Origin: Chitinophaga dinghuensis
GTDB lineage: Bacteria; Bacteroidota; Bacteroidia; Chitinophagales; Chitinophagaceae
Assembly: GCF_003259435.1 (NCBI RefSeq)
Contig: NZ_QLMA01000002.1
Span: forward strand, 620,001 to 684,000
Direction: 5' to 3'
DNA: 64,000 nt
Each line of letters starts with the position of its first letter. Position 1 is the first letter of the stretch. Shown here piece by piece: positions 32,761 through 41,964 of the stretch. Under the pieces are notes generated by a model. It saw only the letters and a list, made by a program, of their open reading frames with translations. It did not search any database and was not told the DNA's origin. A program made the translations under genes and the position numbers.

Positions 32761-34575
32761 TTAAATACTTTCTATGTCAACTTTTCCGGCAGCAGGGGCG
32801 TAAATACCGTCTATTTCACCTTTATAACGCTCCAGGATCACTTTCCTTTTCACTTTGAGGGTAGGAGTCAATTCTCCGTCGTCAACAGTCCATTCGCGGG
32901 GTAAAAGCGCGAATTTCTTGATCTGTTCAATATGATTGAAAAATTGGTTGTATTTCTCAACGGCTTGCTTAAAAAGCTCCTTGATGTCAGGATTCTTCAG
33001 CATCGCCTCATTGGTAGTCCAGGCAATGCCTCTCTTCTCACTCCATTTCTTCAGATTTCCGAATGAAGGAACGATCAGCGCGCCTGTGAATTTGCGATCT
33101 TCTCCCACCACCATGATCTGTTCGATGTAAGGAGATTCCTTAAACTTATTTTCGATTGGCTGTGGCGCCACGAACTTACCGCCAGAGGTTTTGAACAGTT
33201 CTTTCTTTCTGTCGGTGATTTTAAGGAACTTATCATCCAGGATAACCCCGATGTCGCCGGTGTGGAACCAGCCGTCCTTGATCGCATCGGCTGTGAGGTC
33301 CGGGCGTTTATAATAGCCCATGGTAATGTTAGGTCCTTTGCAGAGGATCTCCCCGTCTTCAGCAATCTTTACCTGTACCCCGCTGATGATAGGTCCAACG
33401 GTACCGAACATACGATCTTCTACAGGATATCTGTTTACACTGATTACTGGGGAAGTCTCCGTAAGACCATAACCTTCCAGGATAGGAATACCGCCGGCAG
33501 TGAATATTTTCAGCAGACGAACCTGACAGGCAGCGGCTCCGTTAACAATAGCCTGGATATTACCTCCCAGGGCGGCTCTCCACTTACTGAACACCAACTT
33601 ATTGGCAATTTTCAGCTCCAGATTATACCAGAATCCCTGAGGCTTATTGATCTCATATCGTTTGCCTATATCCACAGACCAGAAGAAAAGCGCCCGCTTG
33701 ATACCCTTCAGTTCCAGGCCGGTAGCCATGATCTTCTCATATACTTTCTCCAGTAGTCGAGGTACAGTAGTGAAAATAGTCGGTTTCACCTCTTTGAGGT
33801 TGTCCGCAATTTTATCCATATTCTCTGCATAGTAAATAGGTACGCCTGCAGTCAGATACAGGTAGGTAACCATGCGTTCGAAGATATGGTTCAGCGGAAG
33901 AAAACTGAGCGCCCTGGCGTCTTTATTGACAGGCAGATAAGACTTACAGGAAGTGACATTACTGACAATGTTATGGTGACTCAACATTACTCCCTTCGGA
34001 GTTCCGGTAGTACCAGATGTATAGATGATCGTTACCAGTTCTTCCGGAGATATATTCTTTTTAATCAGGTCAATTTTTTCATAATCTTCTTCCTGGCCCA
34101 ATGCCAGTACTTCTGTCCAATGACGGGCTCCTTCTACCTTTTCAAAGGTGAAGATCTCCCGAATGGTAGGAAACTTATCTCTTGCTTCGAGGACTTTATC
34201 CAGCAGCTCTTTATCGTTTACAAACAAGATTCTGGCTTCTGCATTGTTCAATACAAATTCCAGTTCATGTTGACTAATAGTCGGATAAATGGGGGTGAGT
34301 ACTGCGCCCAGTTGCTGACAGGCCAGATCTGTCATGATCCATTCCGGACGATTAGGCGCTATGATAGCAATCTTATCCTTTTCCTCATTTTCCTTAATAC
34401 CCGCTCTGATACCCAGGCGAAGCAATCCAGAACTGAATTTCATGGCGATATCGCCTACTTCACGGGTGCTGTATTTCCTCCATTGACCATTCTCTTTGGC
34501 TGCCAACATATCCTCTTTAGGAAAATGCTCGAGCTGATAGTTAATGACGTCAAATAGTCGTTGCGGCTGGTCCAT
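32761..34575 (-). CDS. long-chain fatty-acid--CoA ligase (AMP-dependent synthetase)
   Basis: A 604-residue enzyme of the AMP-forming class. The P-loop motif YTSGTTGTPKGV is at about residue 187, LEGYGLTETSPV at about 390, the hinge GWFHTGDIGVILDDKFLKITDRKKELFKTSGGK over about 440-475, and a C-terminal Lys domain. It activates long-chain fatty acids with ATP and CoA for beta-oxidation or lipid synthesis, at the inner membrane. No other beta-oxidation gene lies beside it. The length is normal. Confidence 0.9.
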   Translation of the reverse strand: MDQPQRLFDVINYQLEHFPKEDMLAAKENGQWRKYSTREVGDIAMKFSSGLLRLGIRAGIKENEEKDKIAIIAPNRPEWIMTDLACQQLGAVLTPIYPTISQHELEFVLNNAEARILFVNDKELLDKVLEARDKFPTIREIFTFEKVEGARHWTEVLALGQEEDYEKIDLIKKNISPEELVTIIYTSGTTGTPKGVMLSHHNIVSNVTSCKSYLPVNKDARALSFLPLNHIFERMVTYLYLTAGVPIYYAENMDKIADNLKEVKPTIFTTVPRLLEKVYEKIMATGLELKGIKRALFFWSVDIGKRYEINKPQGFWYNLELKIANKLVFSKWRAALGGNIQAIVNGAAACQVRLLKIFTAGGIPILEGYGLTETSPVISVNRYPVEDRMFGTVGPIISGVQVKIAEDGEILCKGPNITMGYYKRPDLTADAIKDGWFHTGDIGVILDDKFLKITDRKKELFKTSGGKFVAPQPIENKFKESPYIEQIMVVGEDRKFTGALIVPSFGNLKKWSEKRGIAWTTNEAMLKNPDIKELFKQAVEKYNQFFNHIEQIKKFALLPREWTVDDGELTPTLKVKRKVILERYKGEIDGIYAPAAGKVDIESI

Positions 34576-34642
34576 TTTGCTATATTTTTGTTTGGCTTTA
34601 TCTTAATAACGTGTTTGCTCGCGTTTGTCAGGTTTTCCCAAT

Positions 34643-34873
34643 CTACCGGGTCCCTTTGTGAAAACCGTTGTAATATCTGTAGGCCAGGATAATTCCCCAA
34701 GTCAGCGATGGCCATACCGGCCAGGGCAAACCATGGTGCTTCTCACTGTCAACCAGGAACCATACTCCCCATAAGCCGGCATTCACCAGCAAGAACAGGA
34801 TCATATGGGACTTCATTGCTGCTTTGGATTTTATTTGCCATAGCTGCGCATCCCGATCTTGGAGATTTTCCAT
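34643..34873 (-). CDS. 2TM domain protein
   Basis: A 76-residue protein with two membrane helices (MILFLLVNAGLWGVWFLV and WPVWPSLTWGIILAYRYY), the pattern of the Bacteroidota 2TM domain family, which is often found alone or fused to histidine kinases. It lies between the acyl-CoA synthetase and YceI genes in the same direction. Function unknown. Confidence 0.8.
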   Translation of the reverse strand: MENLQDRDAQLWQIKSKAAMKSHMILFLLVNAGLWGVWFLVDSEKHHGLPWPVWPSLTWGIILAYRYYNGFHKGTR

Positions 34874-34961
34874 AGTTTTTCAGCTTTTAGCGATAGACGG
34901 CTGCTGTTTAAATTTAATCTTTTTTCCCGGCTTTTATAGTAAAAAAAATCCTAAATTCTCA

Positions 34962-35627
34962 CTACCTGGAAGCGGCAATACTGAAACTAATATTTACCTG
35001 AGAATTGATCAGTTTATCCTGAAGACTCTTATCTGCACGGTAACTAATTCCCCATAAAGTTCTGTCTATATTAAAGCTGGCCTCCGCAGTCACTTTGCCG
35101 GAAGAAATATTGATCACTGCCGGAAAGGAGATATTCTTAGTCACTCCTTTAATGGTAAAATTTCCCTGAATTCTATGTGTAGCATCCTTCAGTGCAACAT
35201 CTTCATCTAAAGTAGGCTTAAATGGTTCTATAGAGGTCATATCAAAGCTCGCCGTAGGGAATTGGTTCGTATCAAAAAACAACGGCCCTTTCAATTCGCT
35301 TTCCAGCTTGTTTCTCATAGCTGTATCTGCCGCCAGATCTACATTTTGCAAGCTAAGCATATCTATGACAAACTCTGCCGCAGTAATGGTAGTGTCCTTT
35401 ACATAAATGACCCCACTACGCAATTTCAAAATACCATGATGCTTCCCGGTAGGCTTGGTGCCTATCCAGCCAATAATGCTGGCTCCCGTATCCGCCAGAA
35501 AGGCGTGTCCTTCCCCTACTTTTACTGTCCTCGCATCGCTTACCTTAGCCTTGTCTGCATGAGGCGCCTCCTGGCAGGATGCCAGTATCGCCACCAATGT
35601 AAGTATGTATACCGTCTGTCGAATCAT
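34962..35627 (-). CDS. YceI-family lipoprotein
   Basis: A 221-residue protein from the Met at 35627 with a lipoprotein signal (LVAILASC). The mature part has the YceI lipocalin-like pattern: SIIGWIGTKPTGKHHGILKLRSG, FVIDMLSLQNVDLAADTAMRNKLESELKG in pieces, and a late IKGVTKNISFP. YceI proteins bind isoprenoid-type lipids in a long hydrophobic pocket. As a lipoprotein it probably faces the periplasm. An open frame extends five codons further upstream. Confidence 0.88.
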   Translation of the reverse strand: MIRQTVYILTLVAILASCQEAPHADKAKVSDARTVKVGEGHAFLADTGASIIGWIGTKPTGKHHGILKLRSGVIYVKDTTITAAEFVIDMLSLQNVDLAADTAMRNKLESELKGPLFFDTNQFPTASFDMTSIEPFKPTLDEDVALKDATHRIQGNFTIKGVTKNISFPAVINISSGKVTAEASFNIDRTLWGISYRADKSLQDKLINSQVNISFSIAASR

Positions 35628-35654
35628 AGCTGAATATAACATATTTTATTGAAA

Positions 35655-35687
35655 AAACCCGGCACAACTGTTCGCTGTGCCGGGTTT
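35655..35687 (-). terminator. intrinsic terminator downstream of paaN
   Basis: Perfect 12-bp stem AAACCCGGCACA / TGTGCCGGGTTT (35655-35666 and 35676-35687) with a nine-base loop, followed on the minus strand by TTTC. It ends the PaaN unit. Confidence 0.85.
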
Positions 35688-35706
35688 CCCCTGAATTTTT
35701 TTCCCA

Positions 35707-37362
35707 TTATTCGGCCAATTCACGATTGCCTACCCATACAAACCGCTTCAGGATAAACTCCTGGTTGGTAAAGCTGGCATTACCAGCCGGATTACCGCCG
35801 GTGACATGGAAATCTGAAAAGGCTGCATGCTGGTTTACCCAGATAAACCCTGTAAGATTAAAAGATACCGGAGTAAAGACACTGTTCATCTCTTCGGTAA
35901 TCTCTGCTTTTACAGCCGGATCAGTGGTGTATGCGCCACAAGTAATAGCGCCATGCTTTAAGGCCATCTGTTTGGCGAGTTGAACGGAATGTTGGGTGTC
36001 CTTTGTTTTGACAATCAATACAATAGGACCAAATAATTCCTGCTCGTAAATTTTATTATCAGCGCTCGTCACTTCCAAAATTGTTGGGGTGAACATACGC
36101 GCTTTGGAAAACTCTTCATTGTTGATCGTCTGACCAGCCAAAACAACCTTACCGCCCAACATCTGTGCGTCCTTTGCACGTTGGAGCGTTTGCTCATTCT
36201 GTACTGCGCCAAGCGTACCAGCTCCCATTTTCGGATTGTTTACCAGGGCTTCCACCGCTTCCTTGAATTTCTGCACTACATCGTTGAAACTAACCAATCC
36301 ATTGCTGGTCTGGATACCATGCTCCGGAATGAAGAAATTCTGTGGTGCAGTACACATCTGCCCGGAATATAAACTAATCGAAAAAGCCAGATTTTGAATA
36401 ACGGCGTCCAGATCTTTGACACTGTCAAGGATGATGGAGTTGACACCCGCCTTTTCTGTAAAGGCTGTTTTACCCTTCAGGGATTCAACATATTCGCCGA
36501 ATGCACTACCGCCGGTATAATCAATCAGCTTAACTGCCGGATCCTCGCAAAGCTCCTTAGTAATTAAGTGCTCCGTGCTGTCTGGCGCCAGTTGGCAAAT
36601 ATCCGGGTTGTAGCCATTATCTTGTAAGGCTTGCTGAATGCAGCTTACAGCAATCGCTATTGGAAGAATAGCTCTCGGATGCGGTTTCACAATTACAGGG
36701 TTGCCTGTAATCAAATCAGCATACATACCTGGAAGAGAATTCCATACCGGGAAAGTAGAACAACCAATCACCACACCGATCCCTTTAGGAATCGCGCGGA
36801 ACGACTTGGATAACTTCACGCTTACTTTACCCATTGGCTTCTCCCAGAGCAGATTTTCCGGATAGCGGGTCAATTCATGATAACCGGCAGCTATAGCTTC
36901 CAGCGCTCTGTCGTTCGCATGAGGACCGGATGCCTGGAAACTCATCATATAGCTCTGACCAGTAGTATGCATGGTGGCATTGGCAATATCGAAGAAATGA
37001 TCTTTGATGCGGTCCAGCGTTTCTGCCAACGCTGCTGCTCTTTCGGCTGCTGGTACTTTCGCCCAGGATTTGCCTGCTTCAGTCGCTTTTTCAATCAGAT
37101 CTTTTACTGCAAATTCCGGGTAAGTAACACCCAGCACTTCGCCGCTGTAGGGAGACACTTCTTCTCCTGTCCAACCAGTTTCACCAGTCTGCAATAATTG
37201 TTTAAAAGGTTTGTTAAGCATCTGCTGATAGCTCTGCATGCCTATTGCATGTGCTTCATCGCCGTATGCTTTGGGGTGCTCAGGATAATGCGCATAAAAA
37301 GTCCTTTCATGATTAGCTTTTACGGCATTGTCAATCGTGTTTTGGTGTTTAGCAACAAGCAT
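35707..37362 (-). CDS. paaN: aldehyde dehydrogenase of the PaaN family
   Basis: A 551-residue protein with the aldehyde dehydrogenase fold. GVVIGCSTFPVWNSLPGMYADLI is followed by NPVIVKPHPRAILPI (NAD region), LIDYTGGSAFG, and SLYSGQMCTAPQNFFIPEHG, whose Cys is catalytic. The N-terminal FYAHYPEHPKAYG and the length match PaaN, an enzyme linked to phenylacetate catabolism that acts on a ring-opened aldehyde. No other paa gene is in the window. It lies 27 bases after the TPR gene at 37390 and is likely its operon partner. Confidence 0.85.
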   Translation of the reverse strand: MLVAKHQNTIDNAVKANHERTFYAHYPEHPKAYGDEAHAIGMQSYQQMLNKPFKQLLQTGETGWTGEEVSPYSGEVLGVTYPEFAVKDLIEKATEAGKSWAKVPAAERAAALAETLDRIKDHFFDIANATMHTTGQSYMMSFQASGPHANDRALEAIAAGYHELTRYPENLLWEKPMGKVSVKLSKSFRAIPKGIGVVIGCSTFPVWNSLPGMYADLITGNPVIVKPHPRAILPIAIAVSCIQQALQDNGYNPDICQLAPDSTEHLITKELCEDPAVKLIDYTGGSAFGEYVESLKGKTAFTEKAGVNSIILDSVKDLDAVIQNLAFSISLYSGQMCTAPQNFFIPEHGIQTSNGLVSFNDVVQKFKEAVEALVNNPKMGAGTLGAVQNEQTLQRAKDAQMLGGKVVLAGQTINNEEFSKARMFTPTILEVTSADNKIYEQELFGPIVLIVKTKDTQHSVQLAKQMALKHGAITCGAYTTDPAVKAEITEEMNSVFTPVSFNLTGFIWVNQHAAFSDFHVTGGNPAGNASFTNQEFILKRFVWVGNRELAE

Positions 37363-37389
37363 ATTTGGATTTTGTGGTTTCTGAGGTAA

Positions 37390-38469
37390 TTAATATCCTG
37401 TGTTCACCAACGAAAACTTCCCATCATTATAATACTCATCCGGCCTTGTCTTAAACGGCGTGTCACGTTGGAATTTATTAAAGGCATCATATTCCTGCTT
37501 GTGGAGGGATGTCCAGGCTTTATATCTGGCCTGATTGATAGCCGGGCCAAACAACCATTGGTTATAAGCCTCAAACAGTCCGTCCCGCAGGAGCTTTCTT
37601 TGAAAATCGAACAGTGAGAACGGATAATCGGCAGCATAGTTATTATCCCAATCCAATAGGAAACGGGTACGAACCATGATCAACGCATCCAGATCCACTC
37701 CACCGGTCACAACGCCCAGTTGTTTGCCCATGGCCTGTTTGTAGGATTGTGCAAACCCGCTGTTGGCCGATCTGGATTTCTTCTTACCCTCTTCCGGCAT
37801 CACACTGTTCAGCAATGCAGGATCATTAAAAAGACGTTTATAAGATTCCAGCAGGATATTCCTTACCTCAGCTGTACGTGTGGTGAAACTTTCCATATTC
37901 ATGAAGATTTCTCCATATATGATACACCAGAGTGGATTATTGCTGTAATAATAAGTTTTAGTGGCGTTATAGTAGTTGCCCGGAAACGCCGGATCTTTCT
38001 CGATGCCTTTCAGCCAGCTGTTGAGCGAAGCGTCATACATCTTGAAATTCATCAGCAGATTGCCGTTATCGTTGTACAGTTCGCCGCTTTCTGGAAACTT
38101 ACGCAGGGCACGTTCATATATCTTCTGGGCAGTTTTCCATTCTTCCCGGCTAACATAAATATTGCCTGCAATCTGGAATGCCTGTACATCTACTTCTTTC
38201 TTGCTCAGGAGCGGGTCAACGATAGTCTTGGCCTTGTTCATATCCCCTTTCAGGTAATAGGTATAGGCAAGCTGTTTCTTGGTTTCAAAATTATCCGGGT
38301 CCAGCTGTAATGCCTGGTTGAATACCAGGATAGCATTGGAATAATCCCCCGTACGCTGGAAACCAGTAGCTGTTTTGTATAATTCGGCAGCATCCTGACC
38401 AAATACCGTCTGAGAAAATAATACTCCCGCAACAAATAATGTTTTCAATAAAGAAGACCTCTTATGCAT
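37390..38469 (-). CDS. secreted TPR protein (DUF4919-like)
   Basis: A 359-residue protein from the Met at 38469 with a signal peptide (LLKTLFVAGVLFSQTVFG). Residues 25-160 hold four TPR-like repeats (GDYSNAILVFNQALQLDPDNFETKKQLA and later units), and the second half has a DUF4919-like region with NNPLWCIIYGEIFMNMESFT. It is probably periplasmic. It lies directly upstream of paaN with a 27-bp gap. Confidence 0.75.
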   Translation of the reverse strand: MHKRSSLLKTLFVAGVLFSQTVFGQDAAELYKTATGFQRTGDYSNAILVFNQALQLDPDNFETKKQLAYTYYLKGDMNKAKTIVDPLLSKKEVDVQAFQIAGNIYVSREEWKTAQKIYERALRKFPESGELYNDNGNLLMNFKMYDASLNSWLKGIEKDPAFPGNYYNATKTYYYSNNPLWCIIYGEIFMNMESFTTRTAEVRNILLESYKRLFNDPALLNSVMPEEGKKKSRSANSGFAQSYKQAMGKQLGVVTGGVDLDALIMVRTRFLLDWDNNYAADYPFSLFDFQRKLLRDGLFEAYNQWLFGPAINQARYKAWTSLHKQEYDAFNKFQRDTPFKTRPDEYYNDGKFSLVNTGY

Positions 38470-38509
38470 TCCTGTCCTTCGTTTCTTGTAAAAGTAAGGA
38501 AATTGAGGT

Positions 38510-38540
38510 AATGTGTCGCAGTCCAAACTGCGACACATTT
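38510..38540. terminator. stem-loop before the TPR gene
   Basis: Perfect 13-bp stem AATGTGTCGCAGT (38510-38522) with its complement at 38527-38539, followed by a T-run on the plus strand and preceded by an A-run as seen from the minus strand. It most likely ends transcription of the leftward gene at 38547. Confidence 0.7.
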
Positions 38541-38546
38541 TTAATA

Positions 38547-39464
38547 TTAAATATAGTTGTTATCTGATTCGAAATTATTGGAGTCAGGGATCTCCATTTT
38601 ACGAAGGTCCTGCAACAACACATACCAGGAGAGCCCAGCTAAAGCGGCAATAATACAGGAACCCCAAACCGGAATAGAACGGGCAATATCAAGAATATCA
38701 TCTGTATTACTGGAGCTGATCGTCAGCAGCAGTATAATTTGTAGGGCAATACCCGGAATGATAACGTTTAAAATATTGCGGGTCTTGTAGAAAACAAGAA
38801 AGTTCAGAATACCAATTGGTAAAGCAATAAGAATCAAGCCAGGCTGAATATACAGTATGCTCAACCCTACTACTCCAATATAGAAAACACTTTTGTAAGA
38901 ATAGTTTTTCAGCAATCCATCATAGCCGATACTATATACCATCAGACTACTCAGGATAGGTATAACCAGGGCATATATCAGGAAAGTTAACGGAACCCCA
39001 ATCGAATGCAGTTGCTCTTCCATACTAAACAAAGTGAGTTGAAGTGGACTGCTACCCAGAGATTGTCCCAGCAACATAACAGTGGTATATGACAGGAATA
39101 AGGTCATGAAAACCTTTGCCAACAAGCCAACACCAGGTTGCTCCATTTTAATTTGAAACCCTGGCTCCTGCTTTCTTTTCTTCCAGTACATAAACAGAAA
39201 CAACCCTATCGATACGCCAAATGTCAATACTGCAGGCCTAGATTGACTACTCTCTTGTATCGCAGTCAGGTCTGGCTGACCGTTTACCTGGCGCGTGGAA
39301 AGCAGATAAATGCCCCAGGGAACGACCAACAGAAATACCAACCCCAAAGCCACAGGTATCAGCATGAATAGCTGTCCAACCCTGGGATAGGCTTTCCCCT
39401 TCTCAATCTCCGTTTTAAAATCACTTTCTTCAAAAATGGAGGTTTCTTCTTGTTCCATTGACAT
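38547..39464 (-). CDS. CPBP-like multi-pass membrane protein without the protease residues, paralogue A
   Basis: A 305-residue protein with a cytoplasmic N-terminus (TSIFEESDFKTEIEKGKAYPRVGQLF) and about eight membrane helices. The core PILSSLMVYSIGYDGLLKNYSYKSVFYIG aligns in position with the EExxFRG helix of CPBP intramembrane proteases, but the two Glu and the Arg are missing and the later His is not seen. If homologous, it is a pseudo-protease. It forms a tandem pair with the gene at 39530. Confidence 0.6.
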   Translation of the reverse strand: MSMEQEETSIFEESDFKTEIEKGKAYPRVGQLFMLIPVALGLVFLLVVPWGIYLLSTRQVNGQPDLTAIQESSQSRPAVLTFGVSIGLFLFMYWKKRKQEPGFQIKMEQPGVGLLAKVFMTLFLSYTTVMLLGQSLGSSPLQLTLFSMEEQLHSIGVPLTFLIYALVIPILSSLMVYSIGYDGLLKNYSYKSVFYIGVVGLSILYIQPGLILIALPIGILNFLVFYKTRNILNVIIPGIALQIILLLTISSSNTDDILDIARSIPVWGSCIIAALAGLSWYVLLQDLRKMEIPDSNNFESDNNYI

Positions 39465-39529
39465 ATGTAGTGTTATTTAGTTTTGAATGTAATTTTTAGC
39501 AAGACAAATGATAATCCCACTGGCTATAC

Positions 39530-40435
39530 TCATTCTATAGCCGCGATTAAATAGGGGTGCTCCATTTTCCGGAGATCCTGTAACAGTACATACCAGCACA
39601 GTCCTGCTATGATGGCGATCATACCGGAAATCCAAATGGGAATGGAGGAGGGGAATTCCCGCAAATTTGCATCGCCCACCAACAAAATGGTTATAATAAT
39701 AGCCAGCTGTAATACAATGCTGGGAATAATAACATATAATACGTTTTGCGACTTATAAAAGATCAGGAAATACAGGATGCTGAAGGGTAATGAAAGTAGG
39801 ATAAATGCCGGCAATAGGAATAATAAACCAGACCCTATCACTCCAAAAATTAATAGGCGCTTGTAGGGATAATTTTTCAGCAACCCATCATACCCCAGGC
39901 TATATACCACCAGGGAATTGACAACCGGCATAATTAGGGCGAATAATATAATGGTCAGGGGCATTCCTAAAATGCTTAATTCCATATCATATAGATTCAA
40001 CGTAACCGCCAGGGGAGAAGGAGTGATGAATGTGCCTAGCAATATGATTGTGATATAGGAAACGAATATAGTCAGACCAACCTTTGCCAGCAGCAGTATG
40101 TCTGGCTTTTCAATTTTAATGATAAATGCAGGTTCAGTCTTTTTTTTCTTCCAATACATAAAGAACAATAAGCCTATCATTAACCCAGATAGCAGCAGGG
40201 CATTTGAGATGGTACTGGTTTTAAGATCCGGATGCTCCAGATGGTCCATGCCTGTTTCTCCCAGGATGAAAATGATAATGATGGCCCTGATAATTGCCAT
40301 AATTATTAGGAGACCCAATGCTACAGGTAGCAACATAAATAGCTGTCCAATATTGGGATATGCTTTCCCTTTGACGATGGCCGATTTAAATGCTTTGTCT
40401 TCAAAAATAGATGATTCCTGATGCTCCATTGACAT
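39530..40435 (-). CDS. CPBP-like multi-pass membrane protein without the protease residues, paralogue B
   Basis: A 301-residue paralogue of the gene at 38547, with the same N-terminus (SSIFEDKAFKSAIVKGKAYPNIGQLF), about eight helices, and the same core PVVNSLVVYSLGYDGLLKNYPYKRLL, in which the catalytic Glu pair and Arg expected for CPBP are replaced. Both end WYVLLQDLRKME. The two genes are 65 bases apart and probably form an operon. Confidence 0.6.
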   Translation of the reverse strand: MSMEHQESSIFEDKAFKSAIVKGKAYPNIGQLFMLLPVALGLLIIMAIIRAIIIIFILGETGMDHLEHPDLKTSTISNALLLSGLMIGLLFFMYWKKKKTEPAFIIKIEKPDILLLAKVGLTIFVSYITIILLGTFITPSPLAVTLNLYDMELSILGMPLTIILFALIMPVVNSLVVYSLGYDGLLKNYPYKRLLIFGVIGSGLLFLLPAFILLSLPFSILYFLIFYKSQNVLYVIIPSIVLQLAIIITILLVGDANLREFPSSIPIWISGMIAIIAGLCWYVLLQDLRKMEHPYLIAAIE

Positions 40436-40522
40436 AGGTTAGTAATGGTTGTTACAAATTTGCTGTTAGGTGATAGGGAGACACGTGCTCATAGTATTGC
40501 AATACGCGCTCAATAAAAAACA

Positions 40523-40548
40523 TAGGTCTGCTTGTACTAGCAGACCTA
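40523..40548 (-). terminator. intrinsic terminator after DUF1015
   Basis: Perfect 10-bp stem TAGGTCTGCT / AGCAGACCTA (40523-40532 and 40539-40548), followed on the minus strand by TGTTTTTTATT. Confidence 0.88.
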
Positions 40549-40585
40549 AAGTTATATTTCTTTGCCGGAAGCAACTATAAATTTC

Positions 40586-41833
40586 CTACTTGATAAGATG
40601 AGTAATGAGTCCGTCTCTCAACTTAGGTTCGAACCAGGTGCTTTTAGGTGGCATTACATTACCACTGTCCGCAATGTCAAATAGCTGCTGAATCGTTACC
40701 GGATAAAGGGCAAAGGCCACTTTCATCTCCCCGCTGTCTACTCTTTTCACTAATTCTTGTAAACCTCTGATGCCTCCTACAAAGTCAATCCGTTTATCTG
40801 TGCGCTGATCTTTGATTCCCAGAATTTTGTCCAGTATATTATTAGAGAGAATAGTGACATCTAATACGCCAATAGGATCTGTGGTAAACGTGCCTTCTTC
40901 TGCTACCAATCGGTACCATCTGCCATCCAGATACATAGTGAATTCATGTAGCATAGAAGGGGCCTGCGGAAGATGACCTACTTCTTCCACATTAAATGAG
41001 TAATCCAGTTGCGAAAGAAACGCCTCCTTACTCAGGCCATTCAAATCTTTCACCACTCTGTTGTAGTCCATGATGGCGAGTTGACTGGCTGGGAATATGG
41101 TAGTCAGGAAATAGTTGACCGGCTGATCGATGTCTGTAACCTTACCATTTTGTTGAAACTCTTTCTGTACAAGACTCGCAGATGCTGCCCGGTGGTGTCC
41201 ATCGGCAATATAGGTGGCCGGTACTTTGTCTGCAAATAAGGTGGTAATACTGTTTACGGCAGCAGGCGCGTCTACCGACCAAACCGTATGCGTTATACCA
41301 TCTTCGGCAGTAAAATCGTATATGGGTGGATGTTGGGCCTGCCATTGATCAATGATGGCATTGATGGCAGGAACGTCGTTATAGGCCAGGAATACATTCC
41401 CCGTTTGGGCAAGTGTTGTTTTTATATGGTTGATCCTGTCAAGTTCTTTATCAGGGCGGGTGAATTCATGTTTTTTGATGATCCCATTGTTGTAGTCAGC
41501 CACAGAGGAAGCGCATACCAGGCCGGTTTGGGCGCGTCCGTTCATGACCAGTTTATAGATATAATAGCAGGGTTGATCATCCTGGAACAGGGTACCTTCC
41601 GATACAAACTTATGAAGATTGGCAGCGGCTTGTTCATATACTTGTTGGCTGTGAACATCGGTATTTTCGGGGAGATCTATTTCCGACTTAGAAACATGAT
41701 AGAAGGAGACTGGGTTTCCTGCTGCTTCCTGCTTTGCTTCTGCGGAGCTGAGTACATCGTAGGGCCTTGCAGCTACTTTGGCGGCAATTGCGGCTGGAGG
41801 CCTTAATCCTTTGAAGGGTTTGATAATAGCCAT
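40586..41833 (-). CDS. DUF1015 family protein
   Basis: A 415-residue cytoplasmic protein beginning MAIIKPFKGLRPPA, with VAARPYDVLSSAEAK, IIKKHEFTRPDKELDRINH, TYIADGHHRAASA and GVLDVTILSNNILDKILGI, all DUF1015 hallmarks. DUF1015 is repeatedly found near serA and serC in Bacteroidota and firmicutes and has been proposed to act in or near serine metabolism; the activity is unknown. Here it lies 131 bases downstream of serC, separated by a terminator-like hairpin. Confidence 0.85.
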   Translation of the reverse strand: MAIIKPFKGLRPPAAIAAKVAARPYDVLSSAEAKQEAAGNPVSFYHVSKSEIDLPENTDVHSQQVYEQAAANLHKFVSEGTLFQDDQPCYYIYKLVMNGRAQTGLVCASSVADYNNGIIKKHEFTRPDKELDRINHIKTTLAQTGNVFLAYNDVPAINAIIDQWQAQHPPIYDFTAEDGITHTVWSVDAPAAVNSITTLFADKVPATYIADGHHRAASASLVQKEFQQNGKVTDIDQPVNYFLTTIFPASQLAIMDYNRVVKDLNGLSKEAFLSQLDYSFNVEEVGHLPQAPSMLHEFTMYLDGRWYRLVAEEGTFTTDPIGVLDVTILSNNILDKILGIKDQRTDKRIDFVGGIRGLQELVKRVDSGEMKVAFALYPVTIQQLFDIADSGNVMPPKSTWFEPKLRDGLITHLIK

Positions 41834-41901
41834 AATTGTTAGATGTGTATGAATACTAAATATAACAATAAAAAGGCAGCTGCCATTGGCTACAAAAAGA
41901 G

Positions 41902-41943
41902 CAGGAGGTAAGTTCCTGCCATTGGCGGGTACTTACCTCCTGT
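41902..41943 (-). terminator. intrinsic terminator after serC
   Basis: The outer arms CAGGAGGTAAGT and complementary TACCTCCTG with an inner TGCC / CGGG pairing form a long stem. CTCTTTTTG follows on the minus strand. Confidence 0.8.
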
Positions 41944-41964
41944 AAGAATTGCTGATGAAGCGGA

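Noticed and set aside
38547..40435. Active CPBP intramembrane proteases
   Set aside because: The EExxxR and His residues needed for activity are absent in both proteins.
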